Source: Adiantum capillus-veneris (taxonomy: Eukaryota; Streptophyta; Polypodiopsida; Polypodiales; Pteridaceae). Taken from it: a DNA stretch of 64,000 nt. Shown one piece after another: positions 1 to 11,019 of this stretch. Location of the stretch: assembly GCA_014529385.2 (NCBI GenBank), contig CM043950.1:71898435-71962434 (forward strand), given 5' to 3'. Each line of letters opens with the position of its first letter. Positions within the stretch are counted from its first letter, which is position 1. The notes under the pieces were generated by a model. That model worked only from the letters and a program-made list of their open reading frames with translations, was not told the DNA's origin and searched no databases. The position numbers and the translations under genes were made by a program.

Positions 1-1073
1 AATCTGTTGGGCCATCTCATCAATCTTTCTAGACCAAGACCCCTTCTTAGTCTTGTCTTTGCTCTTCTCATCGGAGCTACGTTCAAAACTATTGGAGGTC
101 TTACTGGAATCAAAATTCTCAGTAGAAGTACTACTACCAATGGACCTCCTCTTCTTATGACTCCTTTCCATCTTAGCCTACTGTTCCAGCTTTAGGGCTC
201 GCTGCACCAGATCATTAAATTTCTTTGTTGGTGCAGGCACTCCTGTTCTCTAAGCTTCCTACTGCGGAAACCATTTTAAAAAAATTCCCGCAACCGTTTA
301 TCTGATGGTGGTTCTTGCAGCTGCCTAGTCAACTCCTTGATTTTCTCAACATAACTTTTTCTCCTTTGCTTTATCTTATCCAATTCACAGAGGATATCCT
401 CATCTTGTCTGTTATCTAAATATTCCATTCGGAAATCTTTGAGTAGTTTGTTATATGATCTGAGTTGGCAAGCTGGGTAATGGTAATACCATTTCCTTGC
501 TGCCTCCTTTAATGTTTGAGGAAAGTATTGCCCTGAGTCATCTTCATCAATATTTTTCAACTCAGCATATTGTTCAAAGGCTCGGATATGAACATCCGGG
601 TCATCTTTCTTCCCACCTTTGAACACTGGAAAATAAATTTTCAGTGAAGAGGTGTAATCATGTCGATCAACATCGTTTCTGCATCTTCTCACCTTAGGAA
701 CCTAACTGCTTCTTGAAGATTTCTTGTAATGGTCTTTGTGTGCATCCTAGTCAATGTCTTCTTCAATCTTAGTTGCTATCTCCTCCCTAGCTTTTCTACT
801 GGAACTGTGGTGACTACCTTTACTGCTTTTGGCTCCTTCATCCCCATGTGTGGTCTGAGAAATCTTGGCCTTGCGTTCTTCCCTCTCAGCCCTTCTTCTT
901 CTGAACTGACTGGAGTGCTGAGAGTCCTTAGCCTCATCAGCCTGACCGTGCTCCTCCGGAGCCTCAGTCTTAGTCCCCGGTTCAGTCTTAGGATTACAAT
1001 CTCTTTCTGACTCCTCAAGGATAGGGTCAACGTGGTAGGATGGTTTACAACCACGACTGGTTTTGGGTGCCAT
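1..1073 (-). pseudogene. Decayed Ty3/gypsy gag, running off the left edge
   Basis: Read on the minus strand from an ATG at 1073 (MAPKTSRG). The first part is charged and low-complexity. A gag-like helical domain follows at about 690-276, with the recognisable stretches FPVFKGGKKDDPDVHI and AARKWYYHYP typical of retrotransposon Gag (capsid-like) proteins. A second Ser/Lys-rich stretch in another frame reaches base 1. In-frame stops near 735 and 693, and a stop plus frame loss near 275-180, show it is dead. No protease or reverse transcriptase is visible because the window ends. Sure that it is gypsy gag-like; the lineage is unknown. Confidence 0.75.
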
Positions 1074-1079
1074 ATCTTC

Positions 1080-2159
1080 AGCTGAAAATTCAAAATGGGA
1101 GAAGCATTCTAGTCAATGAGCAAACATCTCTAGCCACCGTGATTGCCAAAATGGAACTGGAGCTGATCTCTTTAGATAGCTGATTCCAGTGTTAGAATTT
1201 ACAGCTACTGGAAGTCGTCATTTCAGTCAATGAAATTGGAATGGAATATGGAAACTGAACAGGAATAGTTAACTGAACGGAAATACTCAGCTGGGACTAG
1301 AAACAGACTGAATGACTGGAAAAGTGTTTCAGTTTCAGATTCAAAAATTATAAAGAATGAGTACAGGGTATAATAGACTGAAGTCCAATTGACTACTGTA
1401 GTAATGATTACATAGTAGAATTACAAGTGAAGAGATTGCTTGTGTTAAATGCGGTTTGTCTATTTTTTTCCAAGAGATTGACACTCTCTTGTAGCCTCTA
1501 TGCACTAGTGGCGTCAGTTTCGTCCCATGGATTGACAATTATGTTCGTGGTTTTCGTTATGTCTGTAATAAGATAGGAGTGAGGTTATAAACCCATTGCC
1601 ACATTCGGCACTACTGTCAGGGACGAATAGACCTAAATTAGGGAAAAACAAGAGCGTCTTGTGTACTTGTCCTTTAACTTCCTCTAGGATCACCTAGAGT
1701 AAAACTTTCTTTTTAAAATCTCATAGCTTAAGAGTGTCGTCTTTTGCTGTGTGGAGGTGGCTTGGAAGTAGATTGTACTTGCTAAGTACCTTGTAGGATT
1801 GTAGGATTAGGTGAGGATTTTGAGAATGATTGATGGACAACAAAAGTCTTAAGATCAAGGCTCAAGACACCATAAAAAACAAGAAAACAAGTGTTCATGG
1901 AAACTTTCCACAACCCAATTGCAGTAGAACCTAGGAGTAGGATAAGTAGAGTTTGAGGTGGGATCTCAAAACATTGTTCACTCCAAGAGAATTATCTGTG
2001 AGTTGTTTATGTGAAGTTGTAGAATTTTAGGTCTACGACTTGAAACAACACCAAAGGACTGTCAACCACTGAATCCGGCTGGAGATTATGTCATAAAAGT
2101 TGTATGAACCAGTGGGTAAGCTTAAAGAAGCATTTGAGATGAATTTTCAAGAGTTTGTA
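1080..2159. other. Non-coding stretch, possible LTR or leader of the left-edge element
   Basis: No supported gene. It lies directly upstream of the minus-strand gag at 1-1073, so part of it may be that element's leader and LTR. I could not find a second copy or clear TG...CA borders in the window. AT-rich, without microsatellites. Confidence 0.3.
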
Positions 2160-3200
2160 AAAGCTCAGATTATTTACATTTTCTTGAGAATTTAGGCCAA
2201 ATTAATTTTTGACTTGACTTAGAGGCTAAACTTATCACAAAAAAACTGACCATTGAAAAAATTGCAAAACGTGTTCATTTTAGGCCAAAAGTAAATAATC
2301 GCAATTATTCACTTTTAGCTCAGAATTGAGCAAGGTTGATACTAGAGACTCTATACATGATTACAAACATTTTTTGTAAAGGCTCATAGAATTTGGATCA
2401 CAAAACAGACCAAAAACTTGATAAAAACTGAAAATGTACGAACTTGTTGAGAAAGTGAGTTTGACTTGCTAAATCTTGCTCTCAAACTCAATGAAACTTG
2501 ACTCAGAGGCGTAGTATAAAGTGTTTAGCATGTATGAATGCTCAATTGATAAAAAATATGCAAAAATTTACTAGAAGTAAATAATCACGACTATTTACTT
2601 TTGTCATATTTTTCAACTTTTTTGGCCGACCATGCATACGACCAGTTCTATCATGTTGTATTTAGCACTCATAGCAAATTTGGTAAGATTTGGGTCTTTA
2701 AAGTGAAAATTGTGGCCAGATTTGTAAAGTTAGTCTACACACATAAAAATGTTGACAAATTGAGCAGGGTTTATCCAAACTTGGTGAAACTTGGCTAGGG
2801 AGCTTGAATTGAGTTGCTTAACTTGTTTGTATCAACATTTTGGTAAAAAGTTGCAAAAAGTTTCCAGAGAAGTAAATAATCGCTATTTACATTTGTCTTA
2901 GATTTCAACATTTTTACACAATTGAGTATACCACAAGGTCAAGCATATCAAGTAGACTCCACAAATCAAATTTGGATCACAAAAGTGAGACTTAAGCTAG
3001 ATTCTTGAAAACTGAGTTTGCGGACACTAAACAGTTGATAACCTAGATAAGTCTTTTTCAAACTCAGTGAAACTTGTCTAGAGACTACAGCAAGGTGTTT
3101 CTATGGCAAAACAAGCCTAAAAAGTGAGAAAAAAATGAGAAAAGTAAATAATTAGATTATTTACTTTTGAGTCCCAGATATAAGATTTTGGACTTTTGAG
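2160..3200. repeat. Diverged tandem array of about 290-bp units with palindromes
   Basis: Units are marked by an AGTAAATAATCG-type motif followed by its inverse (ATTATTTACTT). Clear copies begin near 2290, 2577, 2872 and 3142, with a partial one near 2166. A second shared phrase (AACTCAATGAAACTTG and variants) occurs at about 2487, 2778 and 3069, so the repeat is real beyond the palindrome. It lies immediately upstream of a gypsy gag, as tandem repeats do in the untranslated leaders of some large gypsy elements. Confidence 0.7.
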
Positions 3201-3473
3201 CTTGTACAGTGTTAGAACATCATAATACAAGGCCATTGGTCAAGTTTGGGTTCCATCGGGTCCAAATTAGTACATGTTAACTCAGTTTCCAGGTTGTAGA
3301 GTAGTCCTTTAGCTCTCTACAAGGGTAGAATCTAGAAATCTCAATTGTTGACTCACTTAGCTCAGATTGAAGTGATATACATAGACCAATCACAATAGCT
3401 CCAGGGCTGCATGAGTCATTGATTCCAACAAATTGGTTTGAAGGACTCGAGATTGGACCAACTGCCATAAGAG

Positions 3474-4920
3474 TTGGAGCTGAACCAAACAAACGTGTCA
3501 GACCAGCTAATTTTCAAAAATGGATCAAAAAATACAAATGGATCTGGGGATCCATATGACCACTTAGCTAGAATCAAGCAAGTGCTAAGATTTGAACACA
3601 TATTTGATTTTCATACTCAATTTGAGGGATTTGGAATAACTCTAGAAGGGAAATCTTTGACATGGTTCCAAAACATCCCACCAAGGTCAATCCTGGATTT
3701 GAATACATTAACTCAAGGATTTGTAGTTGCATGTTCCAAAATTGGGATCAAGCATAATACAGTAGCTCACATCTATAGCTTCAAACAGAAACAAGGTGAG
3801 TCTGTTAGGGATTGTGCAACTAGGATGAAACAATACATTGTAAGATGCCCAAAATAAAAAATACTAGTAGAAGAAAGATTAGTGTCATTATTTCTAGAGG
3901 GATTGCTAAACAAAGAACTTCATACTATATTGTATAGCAAGAAGTGTATGTCCCTAGAAGAGTGTGTATTAGATGCTATTGACTTGGGATACAATTGAGA
4001 TATTTTCAATAAAGAAGATGTCCCTAAGGATACTCAGAGAGAGAAAACAACATGCACAAAACCAATACAAGTGGGAATAGCTACTACAGCACCACTTACA
4101 GCCATAGAATACATGCTCAAGAGGATGAATGAAATGATGAATAATATGCAAAACGCACCTATGAGAGGACCAGGGCAAGGGATACCTCAACAGGGACAAC
4201 CAATTAGGCCGCAAAAACGGTGTGCTACTGAGGGTAATGGAACAACCATGAGACCAATGAGTGCTATTACCGACCAAAGTATGATGGAAATGTTCAATGT
4301 GTGCTTATGAGGCCACAAGGACAACCCATGTATAGATATCATCCTAATATGGTCCCAGCACAAAGACCACCGATGGGTATGGGAAGACCACAACCAGTAT
4401 TGGGTCACCAACCTCCATATCTTGGACATAATGCAATGACTGTAAAGTACATACAATCAGAAGGAGTCATAGATGAACAAGCACTAGGTGTATGTTACAG
4501 CTTATGTTGAGCCTAGCCCATCTACATTAATGGTATAAGGGGAGTGGTATAATTCACATCCACCTTCAATGGAAGAATCTGTGACTTATGCTACACCAGA
4601 GCTTACACCGATGTACTATGTAGCTAATCAAGGTGTTAGACCTCCAATGTAAAGAGCCATGATTAAGCCAAGGAGTAAAAACTACCACAATTGTGGTGTA
4701 GATGATCATTGGAAAATGAATTCCCAGAACATGACAAGAACATTAAGCCGGTTGAAGCTTTTTGAACACAATGTTGCAAAAAAGGAGGACACTTCCCTGA
4801 AGACTGTCCAAAAAATCTGTTAAACATTAAAGGAAAAGCAGTGGTGAATGTAGTCCAAGTGATACCTAGTAGCTCTTCCGAAAGTGAACCTATTGTTCCA
4901 ATCAAGGTGATCACTAGAGC
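3474..4920 (+). pseudogene. Decayed Ty3/gypsy gag with two zinc-knuckle remnants
   Basis: The open segment at 3474-3857 has a capsid-like pattern (GDPYDHLARIKQV, LTWFQNIPP, GESVRDCATRMKQYI). Reading continues past a stop at 3855 through a Met/Pro/Gln-rich linker (QNAPMRGPGQG...). It ends in two nucleic-acid-binding knuckles: one damaged (NCGVDDHWKMN, about 4690) and one nearly whole (CCKKGGHFPEDCPKN, about 4769). Several stops and frameshifts interrupt it. This is a gag polyprotein remnant that would have packaged element RNA. It follows the tandem-repeat leader and precedes an integrase tail on the same strand, so all three probably belong to one element. Confidence 0.75.
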
Positions 4921-6010
4921 CTAGGCTAAGAAAAAGAAACATAACTCCTCTGATGAATCAGAGAATACTAGAAATTCCTCTCAAAAGACCAAGAAAAGAA
5001 GAAGTCAAAGGTATAAGATGAGAAAACAGAAACAAAGGGACAAATTGAGGAAAAAGCCAAGAAACTATTTCAAAAAAAAGTGAAAGAAACTGGGAGTGAA
5101 ATCAAGGAAACCACAATGAAATTTGGAGGATCAATTTTGATAGACAAAAATTTTGAGCCAATCTATGTAGCCTTGGAAGCTTTCCAAGCGGGACTTAAAG
5201 TAGGACAAAACATGGAAAACAAATGGAATAACTACCCTTCTTCAGATATGGAAGCAGCTAAGCTTGAAGCTTATTAAAATTTGGTAAGAATTACTCAAGA
5301 AATACTAGAAAAATAAAAACCCAAGCTTGAGAGTATAGCAAAACCCGAGGAGCTTGTGATAGAAACCAATAAAGAGAAATCCAAAGTGGTAGTAGAACCC
5401 GACCTTGAGAGGAAAGAGCCAGAACTCATAGTGCCTGAAAGTGAAGATGCTTTAGATGGAATTCCACTCGTGGATGAAGACTGGCCATGACATTTATGGG
5501 AAAAAGTAGGAGAGATTAATGATGGGAGCATAACTTTGAAGTCAGCTCCTATAGAGGAAGTCTGGTTAGACAATTCACCTCCTAATATGGACAATGAGGG
5601 TAGCTAAAGATCTTGAGTGGACCGGACATGAATTGTCAGAGAGGCTTGAAGATTTAGAAAAGCTTGATGAACAAAAGCTAACAACTGTAGCTCACATCTA
5701 TGCACAAAAATGGAAACAAAAACAATTTTTTGATTCACATCTAGTCACAAAAAATCTTCAAAAAAGGGGACATAGTCTTAGTTTATTCCCTTAAGCAACA
5801 CATTTCCAAGTTAAAGAAAAGGAAAATGCACCATTTATCATTAGAGACGTATCTCCAAATGGAGCAATTAAGTTGTCCACTCTAGATGGTGAACCAATGG
5901 CTAACTGGATTAGTGGATGCCTCTTAAAGAAGTACCATTTTCCACTAACCAATGATTTGCTAGAGAAAATGCATGTAGCAAAGCAAAGAAAGATTAAATG
6001 ACAGCAGGTT
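4921..6010 (+). pseudogene. Gypsy pol remnant: integrase C-terminal region, reverse transcriptase lost
   Basis: After an unrecognised charged stretch (5080-5277 is open but matches nothing I know), 5594-5794 encodes RLEDLEKLDEQKLTTVAHIYA, typical of the region after the integrase core in plant gypsy elements. A frameshift near 5790 leads to GDIVLVYSLKQHISKLKK-like and then IRDVSPNGAIKLSTLDGEP and GCLLKKYHFPL, the usual end of the polyprotein. Protease, reverse transcriptase, RNase H and the integrase core, normally about 3 kb, are absent. The element therefore suffered a large internal deletion joining gag to the pol tail. Confidence 0.65.
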
Positions 6011-6814
6011 ATTGATGAAGCTCAAGAGGAAGCTCGGTATGTATTGTGATATATACTAAAGCGGCTACTACGGTTGTTGTCATGTATATACCTATTTAGG
6101 GAGTCGTGCCCTTGCATGTGGCATTGTTGTGTGTTTTCTCCACTTTATAACATGCCTTACTTCATTTGATAATGTGAATATTCCAAACATTTTATGGTGG
6201 CACACTTACCTTGTCTACGAAGGTTGGTATAGAAAAACTACCAAAAATAGAAATTGCATGGAAAGTGATCCAAAATCGAAAGGCAATGAATGTTAGCCAT
6301 GGGTAGAAAAAAAAGGGATTCTTCTTATGGCTAGAAAAAAGGTACAATTTTTTCCTTCTGGTCTGGGTATTCACTTCATGGTTGCTCTATGAATGTGTAG
6401 TGTAGTTCCGCCTCTCCATTACCTTATATATGAGCTTGTGAGGGAGTGAATTAAGGTTTTCCTTCATCAAAACGGTGTTTGAGAGACCATCCAACTCCAC
6501 CTCTTTGCTAGAAGCTACAACACATCCTTGAGGCTAAGAGGACAATGATGCATGCAGGTGCCGAATGAGAGGTTTTTAATTTAGCACGATGTACTCTAGA
6601 AGCATTGAGAGGTAGACAATTCCTCAAGCTCTTTGAGATAAAGTGAAGTTAGATAGATGTCTATCTCTTGTGTAGTGTCTCTTTTTGAGTGATTGGCCTT
6701 CATTGAATGAAATACCTCTTTCTATTTCTACTTTTCCTCATTCTCTCTCTTGATACTCTTCTCTCATTTTCTCTCACCCTCCTTAACATTTACGCACTCT
6801 CTCATCGTACGTAT

Positions 6815-6816
<2 letters not shown>
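6011..6816 (+). other. Probable 3' LTR or downstream region of the decayed gypsy element
   Basis: No coding signal. It sits directly after the pol tail. A TATA-like ACCTTATATATGAGC at about 6420, followed by transcript-leader-like sequence, resembles an LTR promoter region. No partner LTR was found, so this rests on position and is uncertain. Confidence 0.3.

Positions 6817-6887
<71 letters not shown>
6817..6887. repeat. (CT)n microsatellite
   Basis: About 35 uninterrupted CT dinucleotides. The Leu-Ser repeat reading frames here are translation artefacts. Confidence 0.97.
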
Positions 6888-6892
<5 letters not shown>

Positions 6893-8075
6893 GATTTGCT
6901 TTACCTTTCATAAAACTTGCAAACGTTCCTTCTTAGCTTAAAATGTCTTTGTAGCAATGTTATTTACAATCAAAGAGGCCACTTCCATCCATCAAGGTCG
7001 CAAGTCAGAGGGCTGAGATGGGAGTCCTCAATCCATTCTACTTTCTTGAGCATAATTCATGCTTGCAAATGCCAAACGTTGGACAAGTCAGCATGCGGAA
7101 TCCCCCCAATGAGGTATTGGCAAGTCAACAATTGGAATGTGATAGAGGTATTTCCACCTCAGCAATTGCAATGCACAGATCTTGCACTCTCATTATCCCC
7201 AGTGCACGTCAATTCTTGCCACATTTGGGCTCTGAACAACCCGCTCCTCCCAACTCTTGATGGCTGGAAATGGTCTTTTAATGATCATTCCCATAATATC
7301 AATTCCACCATGGCTCTTGGCAGGACCGCCAATCACCATGTGGTCGTCAATATTATGGAGAATGGTTATTAATGACCATTCCCTACCCCTTCAAATATGG
7401 TCCTATCCTTGAAAGATTGGGTATCTTAGCTTTGGAAAAATGGTAGGCACTCCGTGGGAGCAAACTTTATATCAAAACCTCAAAATCGACAATGAAAATG
7501 TTTTGTTTTTTCTTCTTCAAAAATTCATAATAGTACTACTATGGAGAGGATGCAGCATTAGCAAGGGTGCTTGTTTGCCTCTGTATGTTCCCTTTGATTG
7601 ATACCCCTTTTTCTGTCACTAAGGTGTAAAAAGAATATGAATAAAATGCTTCCCTTACAAAACAACTGATTGAAGCTCAATGCAGCTTTTAGAGATCGTA
7701 AGCTCTTTGACCAAGTATTTGTTCCTAATCTCGCAGCAGGACACATTAATTAGAATCTATGAAGATGCTCCCAAAAGTTTAAGGCGAAAAGCCGACACGT
7801 GGAGAGAGAGAGAGACATGGCAGGCATTGCAAGCTACGAGCTGGAATGTGGAGTGCAGAGAGAGAGAGATGCGCCATCTTGATCATGACTGTGTGATGGT
7901 CTTATGGAGGCATTGCGAGGAGAGAGAAATAGTTTTTTTCTTCCTGTGCATTGAGCCCGCAGAGACAAGCCACCTTGCCTTGTAGCTGTGCTTTAGCACA
8001 AGAGAGAGAGAGAGAGAGATATATTTGATGGCGAGGCTCGTGAGCAGCATAGGACACACATATACGCACACATAG
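6888..8075. other. No supported gene; left flank of the CACTA element
   Basis: Open frames at 6917-7372, 7018-7260 and 7680-7985 have no recognisable domain and overlap one another. Short GAGA runs occur at 7803-7870 and 8001-8019. I see nothing else here. Confidence 0.5.
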
Positions 8076-8078
8076 AGT
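8076..8078. repeat. CACTA-like element target duplication, left copy (AGT)
   Basis: AGT directly before CACAAGG; the matching AGT lies at 33169-33171 directly after CCTTGTG. Three bases alone could match by chance (1 in 64); with the inverted repeats the case is strong. Confidence 0.75.
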
Positions 8079-8112
8079 CACAAGGAACTTTGGACGCATT
8101 TCTATATAGCAA
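8079..8112 (+). repeat. Left terminal inverted repeat
   Basis: 34 bp beginning CACAAGGAACTTTGG. Against the reverse complement of 33135-33168 the mismatches are at positions 9, 19, 20 and 27 only. Confidence 0.85.
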
Positions 8113-8188
8113 AAAAAATATAATTACTAGGCAACTTACTATATTGAATACACATATCTAGTAAGAGTGCAAACTAGTAATAATGAGA

Positions 8189-8350
8189 ATACTCCTATAT
8201 GGTTGTAAGCATAATATTATAGCTATATGGGAGTTTTAAGTAACCATATAGCAATATTTCTTACTAGTTTGACTCGGATTCTCCTATATGGCTGTAGCCA
8301 TAATATTATAGCTATATGGGAGTTTTAACTAACCATACAGTAAGAAATTC
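8189..8350. repeat. Left subterminal direct repeats (about 60 bp, two copies)
   Basis: Copies begin near 8192 and 8281 with CTCCTATATGG, contain ATAATATTATAGCTATATGG, and end in GGGAGTTTTAA plus AACCATA. Each is also a partial palindrome (CTCCTATATGG against CTATATGGGAG). Transposase-binding motifs of this kind flank CACTA elements. Confidence 0.75.
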
Positions 8351-8556
8351 TTCTTTCATCTACATAGTTGTAACCACACAATGCTATCTATGTAGTTGTA
8401 TTATAATAATCCACATAAATAATCAATTTAACATAACATATACAAAATAGCACATACTTTTTGACTAAAAGAGATAAAGATTAAATAGAAAACTAAAAAT
8501 GATCACTTTCATATAGATGTCTCTCAAAAATTCTTACAAAGTCCATCATACAACCA

Positions 8557-10554
8557 TTAGTCTTTATCATTAGCTACTTCTACATCCTTCAAAGAAAGAG
8601 AGCCAATCTTTTCAAGTCTTACAATCATCATGCCTTCTAATAAAAGCCAAGCTACCAAATCTTCACACATAGTAGAAGAGCTAGTTTCACACGTTTTTCT
8701 ACAAAAAAAGGAGTTCGTTTTTTTTAAAGCCATGTAAGTAGGCTTCACAAATGGATACACTTCTTCCACTTTTCTAACCCCAAACCATTTCATCAGAATG
8801 GTTTCTTGATCTTCTCTAGTGAGTTTGCGTGCCTACACAATAAAGAGTTAAATTAGAGAATATGGTTGCAATCTTTTCGAGAGTAAGCATAAGATATATT
8901 TGTAAGATTGAAAACAAACCTGCACTTCCAAGGTAGCCTTCTCATTAGAAACAAAAACATCTTTCTCAACATCCTAAAAAGAGAGACAAGACACATTACT
9001 TTAGATTTATTACCATAGTATAAGTGTTTAGAGCCATCAACAAAAAACAAAACAGCTACCTTTGACTTTTGAATCCTCTTAGCTTTTGACCCTTCTTTTT
9101 TTTTTTGAAGGAGTTCAGCAAGCTTAGTTGTAGCCTAAGACATAACCCAAGCTTACTTTAATGACATTTATTTAACAAGTTTACAATTAGCATTAGTTTA
9201 ATAGTATAATTTGAATACCTTCCGTTTTCGAGTACTCTTTCTAGAATGCTCTTCATCGCACCCTTTAGATGCAATTTTTTCAACTTTATTTAACTTATCC
9301 GATATCTACCAACACAAAAAACACAACTTGATATTTTTTACATCTCTAAAAATGTTACACAATGGGAAAAAAACATGAAAAAAATCTCACCGGCTTCTCG
9401 ATTGAAGTTTCATGAGACTTATCACCAGCAGACAAAGACATTGAATCCACATCTCCTAGTGCACTAGAAAAGATATTTTCTTTCATAAAATTTTGATACT
9501 CCTAAGCCAACATTTTCACATAAATAAATCATCATGTAGATATGAAATGAGAGAGAGCAAAAGAAGTAGAATGATCTTCATATACCTCATATGAAGCCAT
9601 ATGATTTTCATCATTGTCCCAAGATATTTCTGGAATGTATACATCAGGTTCTTTCTGAGTACATAAGACATACACAAAACTTTAAAAAATCTTAAAAGAT
9701 CGGCATTACACTTGTATAAAGAATAGTATATATCAATTACCAGTGTGGATTCTGAGATGTCTTTATCGCCCTCTACCACATCTACAAAGTTCTCATCATA
9801 ACTTTGCTTGGAAGCATCCTCGTCCTAATAAAAATTACTCAATAAGAAACTTAATATCAAAACTCTTAAAAATCATTCTATACTATTACCTTTGATGACA
9901 ATTCTGTCTCTTTCTCTACACCATCATTGTCAAGCTCTTGAACATCATGAGTATCCTTAAAAATGTAACATAACTCAAGAATACGATAAACATCTACATA
10001 GCATATGATTTGAAAGCAAAATAAAAAGATAATACAAAAACTTATACCATTATAGCGCCTTTGCAAGCCTTTTGTTTGGTCCACTTTCTTTTGGACGCCA
10101 ATGACTTTATACACCAATTGTAAATGTCGAACTCTTTCCACAAATATTCCACACCATATACTTTCACTGGCTTTAGCTCACCCATCTTCTCTCGGATGAT
10201 ACTCAAAACCATATCTTTACCCTTGCTATTATGTCTCAAATCTGCAATTGGCCCTACCTTTGCAAACCACCCTTGCACCATCCCATAATTTGCACACAAC
10301 AGTCTATACTGACCATGATCCTCTTTTTTAAGAAATTCTCTACCATACAACTTATTGTGCTCTCTATGTTTAGGAGGAGGAGCTCTAAAGACTTGATCAT
10401 ATATGATCGGATCATATGGAAGAGAACTAGTTGAGTTACCAACAACCCTTTTGTTACCCAAAGAGTGATGTTCCCTCCAAGCGTCGAGTAGTTTCACAGT
10501 CTCCTCATGAGGAAGTGAAACTAGTTGCTGAAAAATTGACTGTGGAAGATCCAT
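8557..10554 (-). CDS. Second gene of the CACTA-like element: nine-exon protein, family not recognised
   Basis: Exons on the minus strand: 10554-10048, 9955-9890, 9824-9741, 9654-9586, 9501-9391, 9305-9219, 9134-9060, 8973-8920 and 8832-8557 (stop). Every intron is 65-92 bp, begins GT, ends AG and is phase 0, and exons 2-8 are whole numbers of codons (18-37 residues). The joined product is about 442 residues. Exon 1 is a globular domain (PPPKHREHNKLYGREFL, DHGQYRLLCANYGMVQGWF). Exons 2-5 are acidic. Exons 6-8 are rich in Lys and Glu with nuclear-signal-like clusters (STRKRK, KAKRIQKSK). The last exon is compact (MKWFGVRKVEEVYPFVKP). The start is a choice: the frame is open upstream to about 10605, and a TGTAG acceptor at 10562 could mark an earlier exon. 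Its place between transposase and terminus suggests an accessory DNA-binding protein such as TNPA, by position only. No stop or frameshift was seen. Confidence 0.6.
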
Positions 10555-10790
10555 GCGATCCCTACAAGAGTAGTCGACATATGCAGATAAGATAGACTCC
10601 AAAAAGTTTCAATTTGTGCCACTTGAGATATAACTCGAACAATACAAAAAGTTAAGATGAAAATAAATCATAGAGAGAACAATGCTCAACCATATAATAA
10701 AATTCAAACCACAAAATCATTTAATTCTCTAATAGCAAAAGCCTTATGTGATCAAGTACTTTATGAATGTCTTTTTCTCATGTCCTTGAC

Positions 10791-11019
10791 TTATGGACAT
10801 CTCCATAAAATAGGGATCCATCGATCACTTTCTCCAAGATTTCTAACTTTTTTACGTTTTAGTACAATCCAATCTTTGATTAAAAGAACACAAGAATCCC
10901 AATCTCTCCATGTGTTTTCCTCCTCATGAACTTTCCATATATGAGGATCACTTGCATCAGATTTCAAAATAACAAGCTTTGTGATTTTGCTGTCACATTG
11001 TACACATCTTACAACAGCA
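10791..11019 (-). pseudogene. 3' part of the tnp2-like transposase, cut off by the chromovirus
   Basis: Minus-strand frame from 11019 to a TAA at 10793-10791. It reads VVRCVQCDSKITKLVIL and ENTWRDWDSCVLLIKDW, ending WIPILWRCP. When one copy of the 5-bp duplication is removed, this frame continues directly from the frame ending at 19908 (NNGTIQFKHA), so both belonged to one exon. The C-terminal end of the transposase gene may be here, or the stop may lie past a missed splice donor. Confidence 0.7.

Noticed and set aside
6707-6941. Leu-Ser repeat proteins over CT and GA tracts (also 25755-25961, 26336-26929, 41555-42384)
   Set aside because: Pure translation of dinucleotide repeats.
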